From positions 1-20,990 of IMG/VR virus record IMGVR_UViG_3300042556_002406: a stretch of 20,990 bases of DNA, one strand, 5' to 3'. This DNA is from a virus. The translations under genes were made by a program, and so were the position numbers. Shown here in pieces: positions 20,524 to 20,990 of the stretch. The number at the start of each line of letters is the position of its first letter. Position 1 is the first letter of the stretch. The notes under the pieces are model-generated. The model made no database searches, was not told where the DNA came from, and worked only from the letters and a program-made list of their open reading frames with translations.

Positions 20524-20957
20524 CAGGTGTTACTCTTGTCGCTCAATTGGAGAGTTACTGTGTACCTCAGCGCTTCATCAGTCGCGCCGATATCAGGATA
20601 CCCGATCTCGCTGATGTAGCCATCGTACACTGCGATTGTATCGATATTTGCGCCACCGAGATCGACGGTTACGCGAGTGTGAACCTTGGCGAGCCGACGA
20701 GTATCGAGCAGGCTCAATAGGTTAGTGGCAGTCGCGGTATCGTCGAGGTACAAAGTAAATTGCACAGTGCCTGGGTCGTTGCGTACTGGCACGCGCTGCA
20801 TTTTCGTGTCGCTCAATGCGGTCACATCAGCAAACGTGGTAGATCGCGCGTTGGCTGCGATGCTGATCAGCCCGCTCAGAGCTGCTGTAGTGCCTGCGGT
20901 GCTGCTGCTCAGCGTCGCGTAGGCTGCGGTCGTTCCCGGTCCTAGTACATTTGGCAT
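20523..20957 (-). CDS. probable major tail (tube) protein
   Basis: A 144-aa protein, the usual size for small tail tube subunits, encoded immediately upstream of G. Beta-rich, with a SLSGL-x-SIAANARSTTFADVT opening region, an RVPVRNDPGTVQFTLYLDDT (55-74) core recalling the 'PG...V.F.L..D' of tube proteins, and VYDGYISEIGYPDIGATDEA near the end. AGGAG seven bases before the start supports strong expression. Synteny (tail tube, G, GT, tape measure) is the main evidence. Confidence 0.72.
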   Translation of the reverse strand: MPNVLGPGTTAAYATLSSSTAGTTAALSGLISIAANARSTTFADVTALSDTKMQRVPVRNDPGTVQFTLYLDDTATATNLLSLLDTRRLAKVHTRVTVDLGGANIDTIAVYDGYISEIGYPDIGATDEALRYTVTLQLSDKSNT

Positions 20958-20969
20958 GTCGAGACTCCT

Positions 20970-20990
20970 TTACTGGTATGTGCCGACTAC
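20970..20990 (-). CDS. 3' end of an upstream late gene (partial)
   Basis: The minus strand from 20990 reads six codons (VVGTYQ) to a TAA at 20972-20970, 12 bases before the start of the tail tube gene. An adjacent gene (tail completion or terminator protein by synteny) ending here is plausible. Six codons cannot be assigned. Confidence 0.3.
   Translation of the reverse strand, partial: VVGTYQ

Noticed and set aside
1-20990. Integrated prophage with att sites
   Set aside because: No integrase, host-like flanking genes or terminal direct repeats could be seen within the window.

Overview
The window reads as about 21 kb of a double-stranded DNA tailed phage (Caudoviricetes), or a prophage of one. 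The evidence is a tail module on the minus strand (tail-tube-like protein, G/GT assembly chaperone with a programmed -1 frameshift, tape measure) and a replication/recombination module on the plus strand (RusA resolvase, DUF669 protein, primase-polymerase fused to a P-loop ATPase, DUF3310, DCL-type protein). Genes are tightly packed with ATGA, TAATG and TGATG overlaps and good AGGAG-type ribosome binding sites. No integrase, att site, tRNA, rRNA, CRISPR or insertion sequence was seen. The host cannot be read directly. A CsrA homologue, Thr-rich/Cys-rich secreted-type proteins and a small secreted protein of a kind I associate with Planctomycetota suggest a planctomycete host; this is inference from memory, not a search result.

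Layout. 1-579 (minus): start of an unknown gene, RusA and a 53-aa helix-turn-helix protein. 580-869: divergent control region with palindromes, a tiny lipoprotein-like ORF and a near-consensus sigma70 promoter (791-819). 870-6075 (plus): a small acidic protein, two tandem structured RNA candidates, an HTH protein, CsrA, a recombination-module protein, DUF669, Prim-Pol/ATPase, an AT-rich palindromic tract that could be an origin, and a DCL-family protein. 6079-6330: further inverted-repeat/RNA-like structure. 6343-about 7650: an AT-rich, probably imported island carrying a ParB-like nuclease-domain protein and a partner, running into a small HNH protein. 7856-9522: a run of small coupled genes ending in DUF3310 and a coiled-coil protein. 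The plus and minus gene sets meet at one shared CTAG (9519-9522).

9519-20990 is the late cluster, all on the minus strand and transcribed from the right edge leftward: tail tube, G and GT chaperones, tape measure, a structural-type protein, two Thr-rich proteins (the larger a mucin-like, Cys-rich modular adhesin), a Cys-rich putative zinc protein, a glycosyltransferase with a DxH motif, a membrane protein, a secreted protein, a papain-type (C1A) cysteine peptidase, an unknown protein, HNH, a second glycosyltransferase and a methyltransferase. Terminase, portal and capsid genes should lie beyond 20990.

The most interesting hypothesis is a phage-encoded mucin-type O-glycosylation cassette. A Thr/Ser-rich adhesin sits two genes upstream of a glycosyltransferase whose DxH and GGE...GG...P...GxxHR layout resembles polypeptide GalNAc-transferases. 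Next in interest are the paired structured RNAs just upstream of the phage csrA operon, and the cysteine-peptidase cassette that may take part in lysis or entry.
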